From the NCBI RefSeq assembly GCF_003324565.1, contig NZ_QOLA01000004.1:310001-374000 (forward strand): 64,000 nt of DNA, written 5' to 3'. Position 1 is the stretch's first letter, and the number at the start of each line of letters is the position of its first letter. This document shows positions 44,452-53,447 of this stretch, one piece after another. The DNA comes from Streptomyces sp. SDr-06 (lineage in GTDB: Bacteria > Actinomycetota > Actinomycetes > Streptomycetales > Streptomycetaceae). Made by a program: the position numbers and the translations under genes. The notes under the pieces are model-generated. The model was not told where the DNA came from. It saw nothing but the letters and a program-made list of their open reading frames with translations, and made no database searches.

Positions 44452-44595
44452 GTGGTCGCCACCGCCCCCGAGCAGCCGCTGACCAGTGAGCCCCCCATGG
44501 CCGACGCCGAGCCCTTGATCAGTGAACCCCCGATGGCCGAGATCGCCCCGCTGACCAGCGAGCCCACGCCGGTGGCCGCTGCCGCGGGCTTCTGA
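44452..44595 (+). CDS. 47-aa repeat peptide coupled to malQ
   Basis: 47 aa from GTG 44452 with GGAGG 5 nt upstream. Stops 4 nt before the malQ ATG. Acidic, Pro-rich, three imperfect repeats of PL(T/I)SEP, the first two followed by PMA(D/E). The copies differ by silent codon changes, which suggests selection on the peptide. No homologue known to me. Could be a leader peptide controlling malQ or a small secreted or processed peptide; no signal sequence. A longer frame from 44278 lacks a good ribosome site. Confidence 0.55.
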   Translation: MVATAPEQPLTSEPPMADAEPLISEPPMAEIAPLTSEPTPVAAAAGF

Positions 44596-44599
44596 CGCC

Positions 44600-46618
44600 A
44601 TGACCCTGGCCCGGCTCGCCGCCCGGCACGGCGTGGCCACGTCCTACTCCCCGTCGGCGGGCGTCACCGTCGATGTGCCGGACGCCACGGTCGTCGCCGT
44701 CCTCGCCGCGCTCGGCGTCGACGCGTCGACGCCCGCCGCGGTGCGCCGGGCCCTGGCCGAGGCCGAGGCCGCCGAGGCGGCGCGGCTGCTGCCCCCCACG
44801 CTGGTGCGCTGGGGCGACGGCCCGGTGCCGGGTCTGTCCGACGACCTGACGGTGACCGGCACCCCGGTCGCCCAACTCCCGCTCGGCGTACACCGGTTGC
44901 ACGTACGCCACCGGGACGGGCGCACCGCGTCCGCGACGCTCGTCGTCGCGCCGGAGGCCCTGCCGCAGCCCGCGTCCCGCACGCACGGCTTCCTGGTCCA
45001 GCTCTACTCGCTGCTGTCCGCCCGCTCCTGGGGCATGGGCGACCTCGGCGACCTCGCGGAGCTCGCGAGCTGGTCGGGGCGCACCATCGGCTCGGGGTTC
45101 GTGCAGGTCAACCCCCTGCACGCGGCCGTGCCCGGCGCCCCCACCGACCCGTCCCCCTACCGCCCCTCCTCGCGCCGCTTCCCCGACCCCGTGCACCTGC
45201 GCGTCGAGGACGTCCCCGAGTACGCGTACGCCACCGGGCGCGCCGCCCTCGACGAGCTGATCGCGCGCGCCGCCTCGCTGCGCCAACGGGTGCTGGCCAA
45301 GGGTGAGTTGATCGACCGGGACGCCGTGTGGGAGCTCAAGCGCGAGGCCCTCGGCATCCTGCACCGGGTGCCGCTCGCGCCCGGGCGCCGGGCCGCCTAC
45401 TGCGACTTCCTCGCCGAGCAGGGCCAGGCCCTGGAGGACCACGCCACCTGGTGCGCGCTCGCCGAGCGGTACGGGCCGCACTGGCGGCGCTGGCCCGAGG
45501 GGCTGCGTGACCCCCGGTCGGCCGCGACCGCCCGCGCCCGGCGCGAGCTCATCGACCGCGTCGACTTCCACTGCTGGCTCGCCTGGCTCACCGACACCCA
45601 GCTCGCCGCGGCCCAGCGCGCGGCCCGCGAGGCGGGCATGCCGGTGGGCCTCGTGCACGACCTCGCGGTCGGGGTGCACCCCGAGGGCGCCGACGCCTGG
45701 GCCCAGCAGGACGCCTTCGCGCCCGGCATGTCCATCGGGGCGCCCCCGGACGCCTTCAACGCGCGCGGCCAGGACTGGGGCCTGCCGCCCTGGCGCCCCG
45801 ACGTGCTGGCCGCCCGCGGGTACGCCCCGTACCGCGGGCTGCTCCAGGGCCTCCTTCGCCACGCGGGCGCCCTGCGCATCGACCATGTGATGGGCCTGTT
45901 CCGGCTCTGGTGGGTGCCCGAGGGGCGGCCGCCCACCGACGGCACGTACGTCCACTACGACGCCGAGGCGATGCTCGCCGTCCTCGCCCTGGAGGCGCAC
46001 CGGGCGGGCGCCGTCGTCATAGGGGAGGACCTCGGCACGGTCGAGCCCGGCGTACGCGAGACCCTCGCCGAGCGGGGGGTGCTCGGCACCTCGGTGCTCT
46101 GGTTCGAGCGGGACTGGGCGGGTGACGGGCGTCCGCTGGCCCCCGAGTCCTGGCGGCCCGGCTGTGTGGCCACCGCCACCACCCACGACCTCCCCTCCAC
46201 CGCGGCCCGGCTCACCGGCGAGCACGTCCAGCTCCGCCACCGCCTCGGCCTGCTCACGAGCCCGCTCGCCCAGGAGCAGGGCGCCGCCCGCGCGGAGGTG
46301 ACCGAATGGCTCGGCTACCTGGAGCGCCTGGGCCTGCTCCCCGACGCCCCCGGCGACGAGGAGGCCGAGATCCGCGCCGTCTACCGCTTCCTGCTGCGCA
46401 CCCCGGCCCGGATGGTCGGGGTGTGGCTGCCCGACGCCGTCGGCGACCGCAGACCGCAGAACCTGCCGGGCACGTGGGACCAGTACCCCAACTGGCGCCT
46501 CCCGGTGGCGGGCCCCGACGGCCAGCCGCTGCCCCTGGAGGCCATCGCGGCCTCGCCCCGGCTGCACGAACTGATGCGGGTGTTCCCGCGGGCGGAGCGC
46601 CCCGGGCGCACCCTCTGA
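44600..46618 (+). CDS. malQ: 4-alpha-glucanotransferase (amylomaltase)
   Basis: 672 aa GH77. Actinobacterial N-terminal extension (about 1-125), then the barrel: LLSARSWGMGDLGDL, GFVQVNPLHA, LRIDHVMGLFRLWW with the nucleophile Asp, GEDLGTVEPGVRETL with the acid/base Glu, TTHDLPSTAARLTG with the third Asp. Cytoplasmic maltodextrin/glycogen metabolism. Four nt after the small repeat peptide. Confidence 0.93.
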   Translation: MTLARLAARHGVATSYSPSAGVTVDVPDATVVAVLAALGVDASTPAAVRRALAEAEAAEAARLLPPTLVRWGDGPVPGLSDDLTVTGTPVAQLPLGVHRLHVRHRDGRTASATLVVAPEALPQPASRTHGFLVQLYSLLSARSWGMGDLGDLAELASWSGRTIGSGFVQVNPLHAAVPGAPTDPSPYRPSSRRFPDPVHLRVEDVPEYAYATGRAALDELIARAASLRQRVLAKGELIDRDAVWELKREALGILHRVPLAPGRRAAYCDFLAEQGQALEDHATWCALAERYGPHWRRWPEGLRDPRSAATARARRELIDRVDFHCWLAWLTDTQLAAAQRAAREAGMPVGLVHDLAVGVHPEGADAWAQQDAFAPGMSIGAPPDAFNARGQDWGLPPWRPDVLAARGYAPYRGLLQGLLRHAGALRIDHVMGLFRLWWVPEGRPPTDGTYVHYDAEAMLAVLALEAHRAGAVVIGEDLGTVEPGVRETLAERGVLGTSVLWFERDWAGDGRPLAPESWRPGCVATATTHDLPSTAARLTGEHVQLRHRLGLLTSPLAQEQGAARAEVTEWLGYLERLGLLPDAPGDEEAEIRAVYRFLLRTPARMVGVWLPDAVGDRRPQNLPGTWDQYPNWRLPVAGPDGQPLPLEAIAASPRLHELMRVFPRAERPGRTL

Positions 46619-46697
46619 GGTGGGGCTTCCCGCCGTGCGGGCCCCCTACGGCACCCCCGGGCGCGCGGCCTGCTCGGGCGTTCGCTAACTTTGCACC

Positions 46698-46937
46698 GTG
46701 GACAAGAAGAACGCCCTGCGCGCCGGCGCCGTAGCAGCCGGTACGACGCTGATGATGCTGCTCATGTCGTCCCCCGCGCTCGCGCTCACGCGCGATGACG
46801 GTGACGACCCGGGCCCCGGTCTGAGCGTGATCGACACGATCGGTCTGTTCGTGGTCGCGCCCATCGCGCTGTTCGCGATCATCGCCGGTCTCGTGATGGT
46901 GCTGGACAAGTCCCGCAAGGCGCCGAAGAAGGCGTAG
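46698..46937 (+). CDS. small two-segment membrane protein
   Basis: 79 aa from GTG 46698. Signal-like segment (about 9-30, MMLLMSSPALAL), short Asp/Gly-rich external stretch (TRDDGDDPGPG), TM helix (about 45-68), and a Lys-rich tail SRKAPKKA inside. Conserved type in Streptomyces; function unknown. Confidence 0.75.
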   Translation: MDKKNALRAGAVAAGTTLMMLLMSSPALALTRDDGDDPGPGLSVIDTIGLFVVAPIALFAIIAGLVMVLDKSRKAPKKA

Positions 46938-47493
46938 CCCTCCGGGTTTCTCCCCACCCGCCCGCCCGTTCCGCCCCCCCCGCGAGGGCCGACCCGGCGG
47001 GCGCCCGCGCTTGGCCCCCACCCCGGGGGGAATCCCCCACCCCGCCCCTCCCCGAAACCCTCCGGGGGCTCCCGAACCCCCTGAAGCGCGCTAGGGGCGC
47101 GGGGAACTGCGCGAGTAACCACGCACGGTCCGCAGGCGCCCTGGGGCTCCGCCCCAGACCCCGTTCGCGCCTTGAGGGCGCTCGTCCTCAATCGCCGGAC
47201 GGGCTGAGGTTGCCCCTCCGGGCCAGCACGATGCCGCCAAGGGGCGCGGGGAACTGCGCGAGCAACCACGCACGGTCCGCGGGCGCCCTGGGGCTCCGCC
47301 CCAGACCCCGGTTCGCGCCTGAACGGCGCTCGTCCTCAATCGCCGGACGGGCTGAGGTTGCCTCTGCTGGCCAGCACGATGCCGCCAAGGGGCGCGGGGA
47401 ACTGCGCGAGAAGCGAGTACGGCCCGCGGACGAAAGCGGGGTCGGGGCGCGGCAGCCCCCGGTGCGGGGGGCAAACACCCCCCGCGGGGCCAC
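46938..47493. other. intergenic region carrying repeats, no gene
   Basis: 555 bp without a supportable gene. The left part is a C-rich stretch; the right part contains the 147-bp tandem repeats. Open frames here on either strand have no ribosome site and are composed of the repeat. Confidence 0.7.
47093..47411. repeat. tandem ~147-bp intergenic repeat (2 full + 1 partial copies)
   Basis: Copies begin at 47093, 47240 and 47388 with AGGGGCGCGGGGAACTGCGC, giving periods of 147 and 148 bp; the third is cut after about 24 bp. The unit includes GGGGCTCCGCCCC palindromes and TCAATCGCCGGACGGGCTGA. This motif family is scattered between genes in Streptomyces genomes. Confidence 0.85.
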
Positions 47494-48021
47494 TCAGTGC
47501 GCGGCCAGCAGCTTGCGCAGCAGTCCCGAGAGCTGGTCGGCCTCGGCGTGGGAGAGGGCCGAGGCCAGAACCGAGGTCTGCGCGGCGAGACCGGCCGTCA
47601 CGGACGCGTCCACCAGGCTCAGCCCCTTCTCCGTGAGGCTGACCCGCAGCCCCCGCCGATCGTGCGGATCGGGGCTGCGGCGCAGCAGACCCGCCTTCTC
47701 CAGCTTGTCCAGCCGCCCCGTCATCCCCCCCGTCGTGAGCATCAGCGTCGCCGAGAGCTGACGCGGGGACAGCGTGTACGGGTCGCCCGAGCGCCGCAGC
47801 GTGGCGAGGACGTCGAACTCCCCCCGCCCGATGCCGAACGTCGCGTACTCCTTCTCCATCCGGTCGCCCATCGCGCGCGCGATCCGGTAGATCCGCCCGT
47901 ACACCGCCATCGGGACCGTGTCGAGGTCCGGGCGGACCGCCGCCCACTGGGCGGTGATGGCGTCCACCGCGTCCGAGGGGGCGTCCGGCGGGGTCGGGGG
48001 TGTCGTCTTCGCGGAGGTCAT
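47494..48021 (-). CDS. MarR-family transcriptional regulator
   Basis: 175 aa from ATG 48021. Winged helix at about 65-130 (LSPRQLSATLMLTTGGMTGRLDKLEKAGLL; DPHDRRGLRVSLTEKG), helical dimerisation ends. Divergent from an MFS exporter with a long palindrome between them: the usual drug-responsive MarR/efflux arrangement. Confidence 0.9.
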   Translation of the reverse strand: MTSAKTTPPTPPDAPSDAVDAITAQWAAVRPDLDTVPMAVYGRIYRIARAMGDRMEKEYATFGIGRGEFDVLATLRRSGDPYTLSPRQLSATLMLTTGGMTGRLDKLEKAGLLRRSPDPHDRRGLRVSLTEKGLSLVDASVTAGLAAQTSVLASALSHAEADQLSGLLRKLLAAH

Positions 48022-48065
48022 GCGTCCAGTATCCGAGCCGGGTCGATCGGGCGCAAGAAAGTTGC

Positions 48066-48105
48066 TTGACGAAAAGTAGCTTACGAGTAAGCTACTTTCC
48101 GTCAA
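48066..48105. promoter_or_regulatory. MarR operator between marR and MFS genes
   Basis: Inverted repeat with 19-nt arms and a 2-nt centre, 18 of 19 pairs matched: TTGACG/CGTCAA outer, AAGTAGCTTAC/GTAAGCTACTT inner. It could block both divergent promoters. Confidence 0.85.
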
Positions 48106-48143
48106 GTCAACGCCCGCCCCGCCTCCTCGTCCCCGGAGTCCTC

Positions 48144-49451
48144 ATGCGTACGTTCCGCAGTCGTACCCGCACCCCGCGCATAGCCGGGGAACGCCGGATG
48201 CTCGTCGCCATGGCGGTCGACGCGACCGGCTCCGGGATGTACGTACCGTTCAGCCTGGTCTTCTTCCACCATGTCACCGGGCTCCCGTTCGCCACCGTCG
48301 GCCTCGTGCTCACCGTCGTCGGACTGCTCGGGCTCGGCGCGCTGCCGCTCGCCGGGGCGGCCGTCGACCGGTACGGCGCCCAGCGCGTCCAGCTCCTGCT
48401 GTACGGGGTGCGCGGCGCGGGCTTCCTTCTCTACCCCTTCGCCCACGCACTGCCCGCCTTCGCCGCCGTCGCTCTCGCCACCGCCTTCGGCGACCGGGCC
48501 TTCCCCGCCGTCCAGCAGTCGCTGCTCGGCGAGGTCGCCCAGGGTGCCGACCGGGACCGGCTCCAGGCCTCCTCCCGCGCCCTGCGCAACGGCGGGCTCG
48601 GCGCGGGCTCGCTGCTCGCCTCGCTGGTCGTCGGGTTCGCGGGGGACGCCGGGTTCACCGTCGCGGCCTGGCTCAACGCGGCCAGCTTCGCGCTCGCCGC
48701 CGTCCTGATGCGGGGTGTGCGGGCCGAGCGGCAGGCACCCGCGGAAGGTGCGGCCCGGCCGTCCGCGGGCTACCGCCAGGTCTTCGCCGACCGGCCCTTC
48801 CTCGGCCTGACGGCGGTCAACTTCCTGAACGCGCTGGGCTATTCGGCCCTGTCGGTCCTCTTCCCGCTCTACATCACCACCTGGCTGCGCGGCCCGCAGG
48901 CCATCACCGGCATCGCGTTCACGCTCAACACCGTGATGTGCGCGGCGGGCGGGGTCGTGATCGCCGCCCGGGTCCGCTCCCGCGGGGCCCGTCGCACCCG
49001 CTCGGCGGCCCTCGGCTCGCTCCTGTTCGCCGCCGCCTTCGCCGCGCAGATCGTGCTCGGCACGATCCGGCCCGGCTCCGGGATCGTGCTGGGCGGGGCG
49101 CTCCTGCTCATCGTCGTCCTGTACACCCTGGGCGAGCTCGTCCACAGCCCCTCGGCCGGCGCGCTCTCGGTGACGGCCGCGCCCGAGGCCCTGCGGGGGC
49201 GCTACCTCGCGGCGTACCAGCTGTCCTGGTCGCTCTCCGCGGCCGTCGCGCCCTCGCTCTTCACGGCGCTGATGGCGGCCGACGGGCGGCTGCCGTGGCT
49301 GCTGCTCGTCGTCACGTCGCTGGCCGCGGCGGGGGGCCTGCTGCGCCTGGAGCGGGCGCTGCCGAAGAGCGCCGTCCAGGTCGCCCCGGTCGTCCCGGTC
49401 GCTTCCGTCGCGCCGATCGCGGCGGTGCCCGCGGCCGTCGCCGCCCGCTGA
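48144..49451 (+). CDS. MFS transporter under MarR control
   Basis: 435 aa from ATG 48144. About 12 TM helices; the loop after TM2 carries AAVDRYGAQRVQLLLYG, the MFS signature. Probably an efflux pump; drug unknown. Low-complexity Val/Ala/Pro tail (VAPVVPVASVAPIAAV). Confidence 0.88.
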   Translation: MRTFRSRTRTPRIAGERRMLVAMAVDATGSGMYVPFSLVFFHHVTGLPFATVGLVLTVVGLLGLGALPLAGAAVDRYGAQRVQLLLYGVRGAGFLLYPFAHALPAFAAVALATAFGDRAFPAVQQSLLGEVAQGADRDRLQASSRALRNGGLGAGSLLASLVVGFAGDAGFTVAAWLNAASFALAAVLMRGVRAERQAPAEGAARPSAGYRQVFADRPFLGLTAVNFLNALGYSALSVLFPLYITTWLRGPQAITGIAFTLNTVMCAAGGVVIAARVRSRGARRTRSAALGSLLFAAAFAAQIVLGTIRPGSGIVLGGALLLIVVLYTLGELVHSPSAGALSVTAAPEALRGRYLAAYQLSWSLSAAVAPSLFTALMAADGRLPWLLLVVTSLAAAGGLLRLERALPKSAVQVAPVVPVASVAPIAAVPAAVAAR

Positions 49452-49493
49452 GCCGTCCCCGTCCCGACCCCACCGTTCACAGGGAGCCCCGTC

Positions 49494-50444
49494 ATGAACC
49501 GCAACCGACTCGTCACCGTCGCCCTCACCGCGCTCGCGCCCGCCTCCTGGGGGTCCACCTACTTCGTCACGACCCAGTTCCTGCCCGCCGACCGGCCGCT
49601 GTTCACCGGCATGATGCGGGCGCTGCCCGCCGGGCTCGCCCTGCTGGCGCTCACCAGACGGCTGCCCCGAGGGGACTGGTGGTGGAAGGCGGTGGTGCTC
49701 GGGGCGCTGAACATCGGGGCGTTCTTCCCGCTGCTCTTCCTCTCCGCCTACCGGCTGCCCGGCGGCATGGCCGCGGTGATCGGCTCCGTCGGACCGCTCT
49801 GGGTGGCCGGGCTCGCCGCCCTGTTCCTCGGCGAGAAGCCCACCCTGCGCACCCTGCTCACCGGCATCGCGGCCGCCCTCGGGGTCAGCCTCGTGGTCCT
49901 GAAGGCGGCCGGTTCCTTCGACGCGATCGGGGTGCTCGCCGCGCTCGGCTCGTCCGCCTCGATGTCGGCGGGCACCGTGTTCACCAAGCGGTGGGGGCGG
50001 CCCGAGGGGGCCGGGCCGCTGGTCCTGACCGGCTGGCAGCTCACCGCGGGCGGACTCCTGATCGCGCCGGTCGCCTTCTTCGTGGAGGGCGCGCCGCCCG
50101 CCCTCGACGGGCGCAACATCGCGGGATACGTCTACCTCGCCCTGGTGAACACGGCCATCGCGTACTGGCTCTGGTTCCGCGGCATCGGCCGGATGACCGC
50201 GACCTCCGTCACCTTCCTCGGGCCGCTCTCGCCGCTCACCGCGGCCGTCATCGGCTGGGCGGCGCTCGGCCAGGCGCTCGCCCCCGTCCAGCTGCTCGGC
50301 ATGGCGATCGCCTTCGGTGCCACGCTCGCCGGACAGGCCACGCCCAGGAAGCGGCCGGTCGCGACCACCCAAACGTTCAGTTCTGCTGAAGACATCAAAC
50401 GGGAACTTTCGATGGACCTGACCGGTCCGGCGGTGCGACGGTAG
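49494..50444 (+). CDS. EamA-family transporter
   Basis: 316 aa, about 10 TM helices in two EamA halves (PASWGSTYFV; SSASMSAGTVFTKRWG). Follows the MFS gene by 42 nt. The last ~20 codons encode a hydrophilic tail that overlaps a regulatory element also found before the allantoicase gene, so the true tail may be a by-product of that element. Confidence 0.85.
   Translation: MNRNRLVTVALTALAPASWGSTYFVTTQFLPADRPLFTGMMRALPAGLALLALTRRLPRGDWWWKAVVLGALNIGAFFPLLFLSAYRLPGGMAAVIGSVGPLWVAGLAALFLGEKPTLRTLLTGIAAALGVSLVVLKAAGSFDAIGVLAALGSSASMSAGTVFTKRWGRPEGAGPLVLTGWQLTAGGLLIAPVAFFVEGAPPALDGRNIAGYVYLALVNTAIAYWLWFRGIGRMTATSVTFLGPLSPLTAAVIGWAALGQALAPVQLLGMAIAFGATLAGQATPRKRPVATTQTFSSAEDIKRELSMDLTGPAVRR
50375..50417 (+). 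promoter_or_regulatory. duplicated regulatory element, copy 1
   Basis: GTTCAG-N5-CTGAA (50375-50390), 14-nt spacer, ACTTTCGATGGAC (50405-50417). Identical spacing and conserved ends to the element at 53374. Here it overlaps the 3' end of the first EamA gene and lies 115 bp before the second. Confidence 0.65.
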
Positions 50445-50531
50445 GGGCCTGTCGGGGCCCGGGGGACACCAACCCACCCGGGCCCACCCACCCGCCGGGC
50501 GCACCCACCCGCCGCACGAAACGGAGTCATC

Positions 50532-51455
50532 GTGACCGTCCTGGACCGAGTCCCCAGCACACCGCGCGCCACCTCGGCCAAGAGGGCGGGGCAGGCCTCC
50601 GGGCTCGGGCTCGTGTTCGCGGCCGTCGCGACGGTCGTCTGGTCCGGGAGCTTCGTCGCGTCCCGGGCGCTGCACGACTCGGTCCCGCCCGTGCAGGCCG
50701 CGTTCTGGCGCTGGCTGATCGCCATCGCCGCGGTCACCCCGTTCGCCGCCCGCGAGGCCTGGCGCCAACGGGCCCTGATCCGGCGCCACTTCGGCTATCT
50801 GACGGCGGCCTCGCTGCTCGGCATCACGGTCTACAACACCCTGGTCAACCAGGCCGGTACCTCCACCTCGGCCGGCAACATGGGCATGATCATGGCTGCC
50901 TCGCCGGTCCTCATGGCCGTCCACGAGCGGCTCACCGGCGGCCGGCTCGGCGCCCGGCGCACGATCGGGCTGCTCGTCGCGGTGGCCGGGGTGCTCCTCC
51001 TCGTCACCAAGGGCTCGCTCGCCCTCGACCTCGCCCCGGGCGACCTCTGGATGGTCGCCGCCGCCCTCAGCTTCGCCTCGTACAGCGTGCTGCTGCGCCG
51101 CCGCCCGGCCGAACTCGGCGCTCTCGCCTTCCTGTTGACCACCTTCGTGCTGGGCGCGCTCATGCTGGCTCCCGCGTACGGGATCAGCCTCGCCGTCCAG
51201 GGCGGCTTCGCCGCGACGCCCGGCACCGTCGGCCCGCTCCTCTACGTCGGCGTCCTGTCCTCCGCCGTCGCCTTCTTCGCCTGGAACAAGGCGATCGCCC
51301 TGATCGGCGCCGCCCGCGCCGGGGTCGTCTACTACCTCCAGCCGGTCTGCGTGGCCCTGCTCTCCTACCCCCTGCTCGGTGAGGCGATGGGCCCGGCGCG
51401 GCTGGTGTCCATGGCGCTGATCCTCGGCGGGGTCGTCCTCGGATCCCGCCGCTAG
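50532..51455 (+). CDS. second EamA-family transporter
   Basis: 307 aa from GTG 50532 (CGGAG upstream). About 10 TM helices; VVWSGSFVASRAL, KGSLALDLAPGDLWM, VGVLSSAVAFFAWNKAI. Exporter of metabolites or amino acids by family. Not closely similar to the neighbour at 49494, so not a simple tandem duplicate. The LysR gene follows after 11 nt. Confidence 0.87.
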   Translation: MTVLDRVPSTPRATSAKRAGQASGLGLVFAAVATVVWSGSFVASRALHDSVPPVQAAFWRWLIAIAAVTPFAAREAWRQRALIRRHFGYLTAASLLGITVYNTLVNQAGTSTSAGNMGMIMAASPVLMAVHERLTGGRLGARRTIGLLVAVAGVLLLVTKGSLALDLAPGDLWMVAAALSFASYSVLLRRRPAELGALAFLLTTFVLGALMLAPAYGISLAVQGGFAATPGTVGPLLYVGVLSSAVAFFAWNKAIALIGAARAGVVYYLQPVCVALLSYPLLGEAMGPARLVSMALILGGVVLGSRR

Positions 51456-51466
51456 GGGGCGCCGGT

Positions 51467-52402
51467 ATGTTGCGTCCCATGAGCGAGTGGGACATCAAGA
51501 AGCTGCACATCCTGCGGACCCTGCGCGAGCAGGGCACCGTGACCGCGACCGCCGAGGTGCTGCTCATGACGCCCTCGGCGGTCTCGCAGCAGCTGTCCAA
51601 CCTCGCCAAACAGCTCGGCGTGACCCTGCTCGAAGCACACGGGCGCCGCGTGCGGCTCACCGACGCCGCCCATCTCGTGCTGCGCCACGCCGAAGCGGTC
51701 TTCGCCCAACTGGAGCGCGCCGACGCCGAGTTGGCGGGCTACTTGCAGGGCGAGGCGGGCGAGGTGCGGATCGGGGCGTTCTCGACCGCCGTGCCCGCCC
51801 TCGTCGTACCGGCCGTGCAGCAGCTGCGCCGCAGCCACCCGGCTCTGGAAGTACGGGTGCGGGAGGCCGAGGCCGCCGAGGCCTACGAACTGCTCTCGGC
51901 CGGTGCCGTGGACCTCGCCCTCTCCCTCGCCGCGCACGCGCCGAGCGCCCGCGACCCGAAGTTCGCGCTGCTTCCGCTGCTCACCGACCCGCTCGACGTG
52001 GCGCTGCCCGCCGGGCACCCGCTCGCCGCCGAGCCGGGGCTCAGGCTCGCCGACCTCGCGCACGAGCCGTGGATCTTCGGTGGCAGCGGACCCTGGTCGG
52101 AGATCACCACGGCGGCCTGCGAGGCGGCCGGGTTCGTGCCGGAACAGGCGCACAGCGCGGCCGGCTGGACCGCGATCCTGGCCATGGTGGAGGCCGGGAT
52201 GGGGGTCGCCCTGGTGCCCCGCATGGCCGCCGCAGACCGCCGCGCGGGCGTCGTCACGCGGATACTCAGCGCGGACCAGCCGCGGCGGCACGTCGTGGCG
52301 GCGGTGCGGCGCGGGGCGGAGGAGGGGCCCGCGGTGGCCCGGGTCCTCACCGCCCTGCGCGAGGTCGCGAACACCCGGCCGCCGGAGGGCGCCCGCTCCT
52401 AG
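51467..52402 (+). CDS. LysR-family transcriptional regulator
   Basis: 311 aa from ATG 51467 (GGGGG upstream); ATG 51479 is an alternative. N-terminal HTH (TVTATAEVLLMTPSAVSQQL), then periplasmic-binding-like effector domain (VRIGAFSTAVPALV; LPLLTDPLDVALPAGHPLA). Same strand as the EamA transporter, so it may regulate it. 4-bp convergent stop overlap with the aldo/keto reductase. Confidence 0.9.
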   Translation: MLRPMSEWDIKKLHILRTLREQGTVTATAEVLLMTPSAVSQQLSNLAKQLGVTLLEAHGRRVRLTDAAHLVLRHAEAVFAQLERADAELAGYLQGEAGEVRIGAFSTAVPALVVPAVQQLRRSHPALEVRVREAEAAEAYELLSAGAVDLALSLAAHAPSARDPKFALLPLLTDPLDVALPAGHPLAAEPGLRLADLAHEPWIFGGSGPWSEITTAACEAAGFVPEQAHSAAGWTAILAMVEAGMGVALVPRMAAADRRAGVVTRILSADQPRRHVVAAVRRGAEEGPAVARVLTALREVANTRPPEGARS

Positions 52403-53313
52403 GCGCCGATGTGGACCGCGTCCAGGCGGGCCAGTTCGTCCTCGGTGAGGCGCAGCGCGCCCGCCGCCACGTTGTCCACGAGGTGCTCCGGGTCGCCGGT
52501 GCCGGGGATGGCGAGCACATGCGGGCCGCGGTGCAGCGTCCACGCCAGGCGGACCCGCGCCGCGCTCACCCCGTGGGCGCGCGCCACGGCGAGCACCTCC
52601 TCGCTCTCGGTGCCGCCCGCGCCGCTCTCGCGCCCGGCCCCCGCGATCGCGTAGAACGGCACGAACGCGATGCCCCGCTCACCGCACAGCCGCAGCATCT
52701 CCTCCTGCGCTGCGGACGCGCCGATGCCGTACGGGTTCTGGACGCAGACGACCGGCGCGATGGCCAGCGCCTCGTCGAGGTGGGCGGGGCGCACATTGGA
52801 CAGGCCCAGGTGCCGGATCAGCCCCGCCTCGCGCAGCTCGGCCAGCGCGCCGAAGCGCTCGGCGATCGGATCGGGGCCGACGATGCGCAGGTTCACCACG
52901 TCCAGGTGGTCGCGGCCGAGCTGGCGCAGGTTCTCCTCGACCTGCCCGCGCAGCGCCCCGGGCGTCCTGGCGTGCTCCCCCCACTCGCCCGACGGGACGC
53001 GGGTGGGCCCGACCTTGGTGGTGATGACGAGGTCGTCGGCGTACGGGGCGAGCGCCCGGTTGATCAGCTCGTTCGCGGAACGCAGCGGCGAGAAGTAGAA
53101 CGCGGCGGTGTCGATGTGGTTGACGCCGAGCTCGACCGCCTTGCGCAGCACGCCGATCGACCGCTCCCGGTCGCTCGGCGCGGCGTCGGCACGCAGTGCC
53201 GGGCCCTGCTGCGGCAGGCGCATCGCGCCGAACCCGATCCGGTTGACGGTCAGGTCGCCGAGCTTCCAGGTGCCCGCGGCCGCCGCGGTGATCATCTCTG
53301 AGGTCGTGGTCAT
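52399..53313 (-). CDS. aldo/keto reductase
   Basis: 304 aa. AKR barrel: RIGFGAMRLP, NHIDTAAFYFSP with the catalytic Tyr, ITTKVGP Lys, VVNLRIVG in the place of the usual DL-H region, IPGTGDPEHLVDN cofactor site. NADPH-dependent oxidoreductase; substrate unknown. Divergent from allantoicase across a 134-bp region with the duplicated element. Confidence 0.9.
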   Translation of the reverse strand: MTTTSEMITAAAAGTWKLGDLTVNRIGFGAMRLPQQGPALRADAAPSDRERSIGVLRKAVELGVNHIDTAAFYFSPLRSANELINRALAPYADDLVITTKVGPTRVPSGEWGEHARTPGALRGQVEENLRQLGRDHLDVVNLRIVGPDPIAERFGALAELREAGLIRHLGLSNVRPAHLDEALAIAPVVCVQNPYGIGASAAQEEMLRLCGERGIAFVPFYAIAGAGRESGAGGTESEEVLAVARAHGVSAARVRLAWTLHRGPHVLAIPGTGDPEHLVDNVAAGALRLTEDELARLDAVHIGA

Positions 53314-53373
53314 GGCGGGATTCTGGCATCGGTCGGCCGGGAGGCGGGGAGATGGCGGCAAGCCGCCACAGCT

Positions 53374-53416
53374 GTTCAGCAGTACTGAACGGACTGTGCG
53401 AAAACTTTCGATGGAC
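53374..53416 (+). promoter_or_regulatory. duplicated regulatory element, copy 2 (allantoicase promoter)
   Basis: GTTCAG-N5-CTGAA (53374-53389, here extending to a full GTTCAG/CTGAAC palindrome), 14-nt spacer, ACTTTCGATGGAC (53404-53416). It lies 31 bp before the allantoicase start. An IclR-type purine-catabolism regulator could bind here; which one is not known. Confidence 0.7.
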
Positions 53417-53447
53417 GTGAGCTGTGGGGGCGGGCGAGAGTCAGGGC

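Noticed and set aside
47188..47947. Minus-strand frames through the 147-bp repeats
   Set aside because: They translate the repeat itself, with no start signals and no family resemblance.
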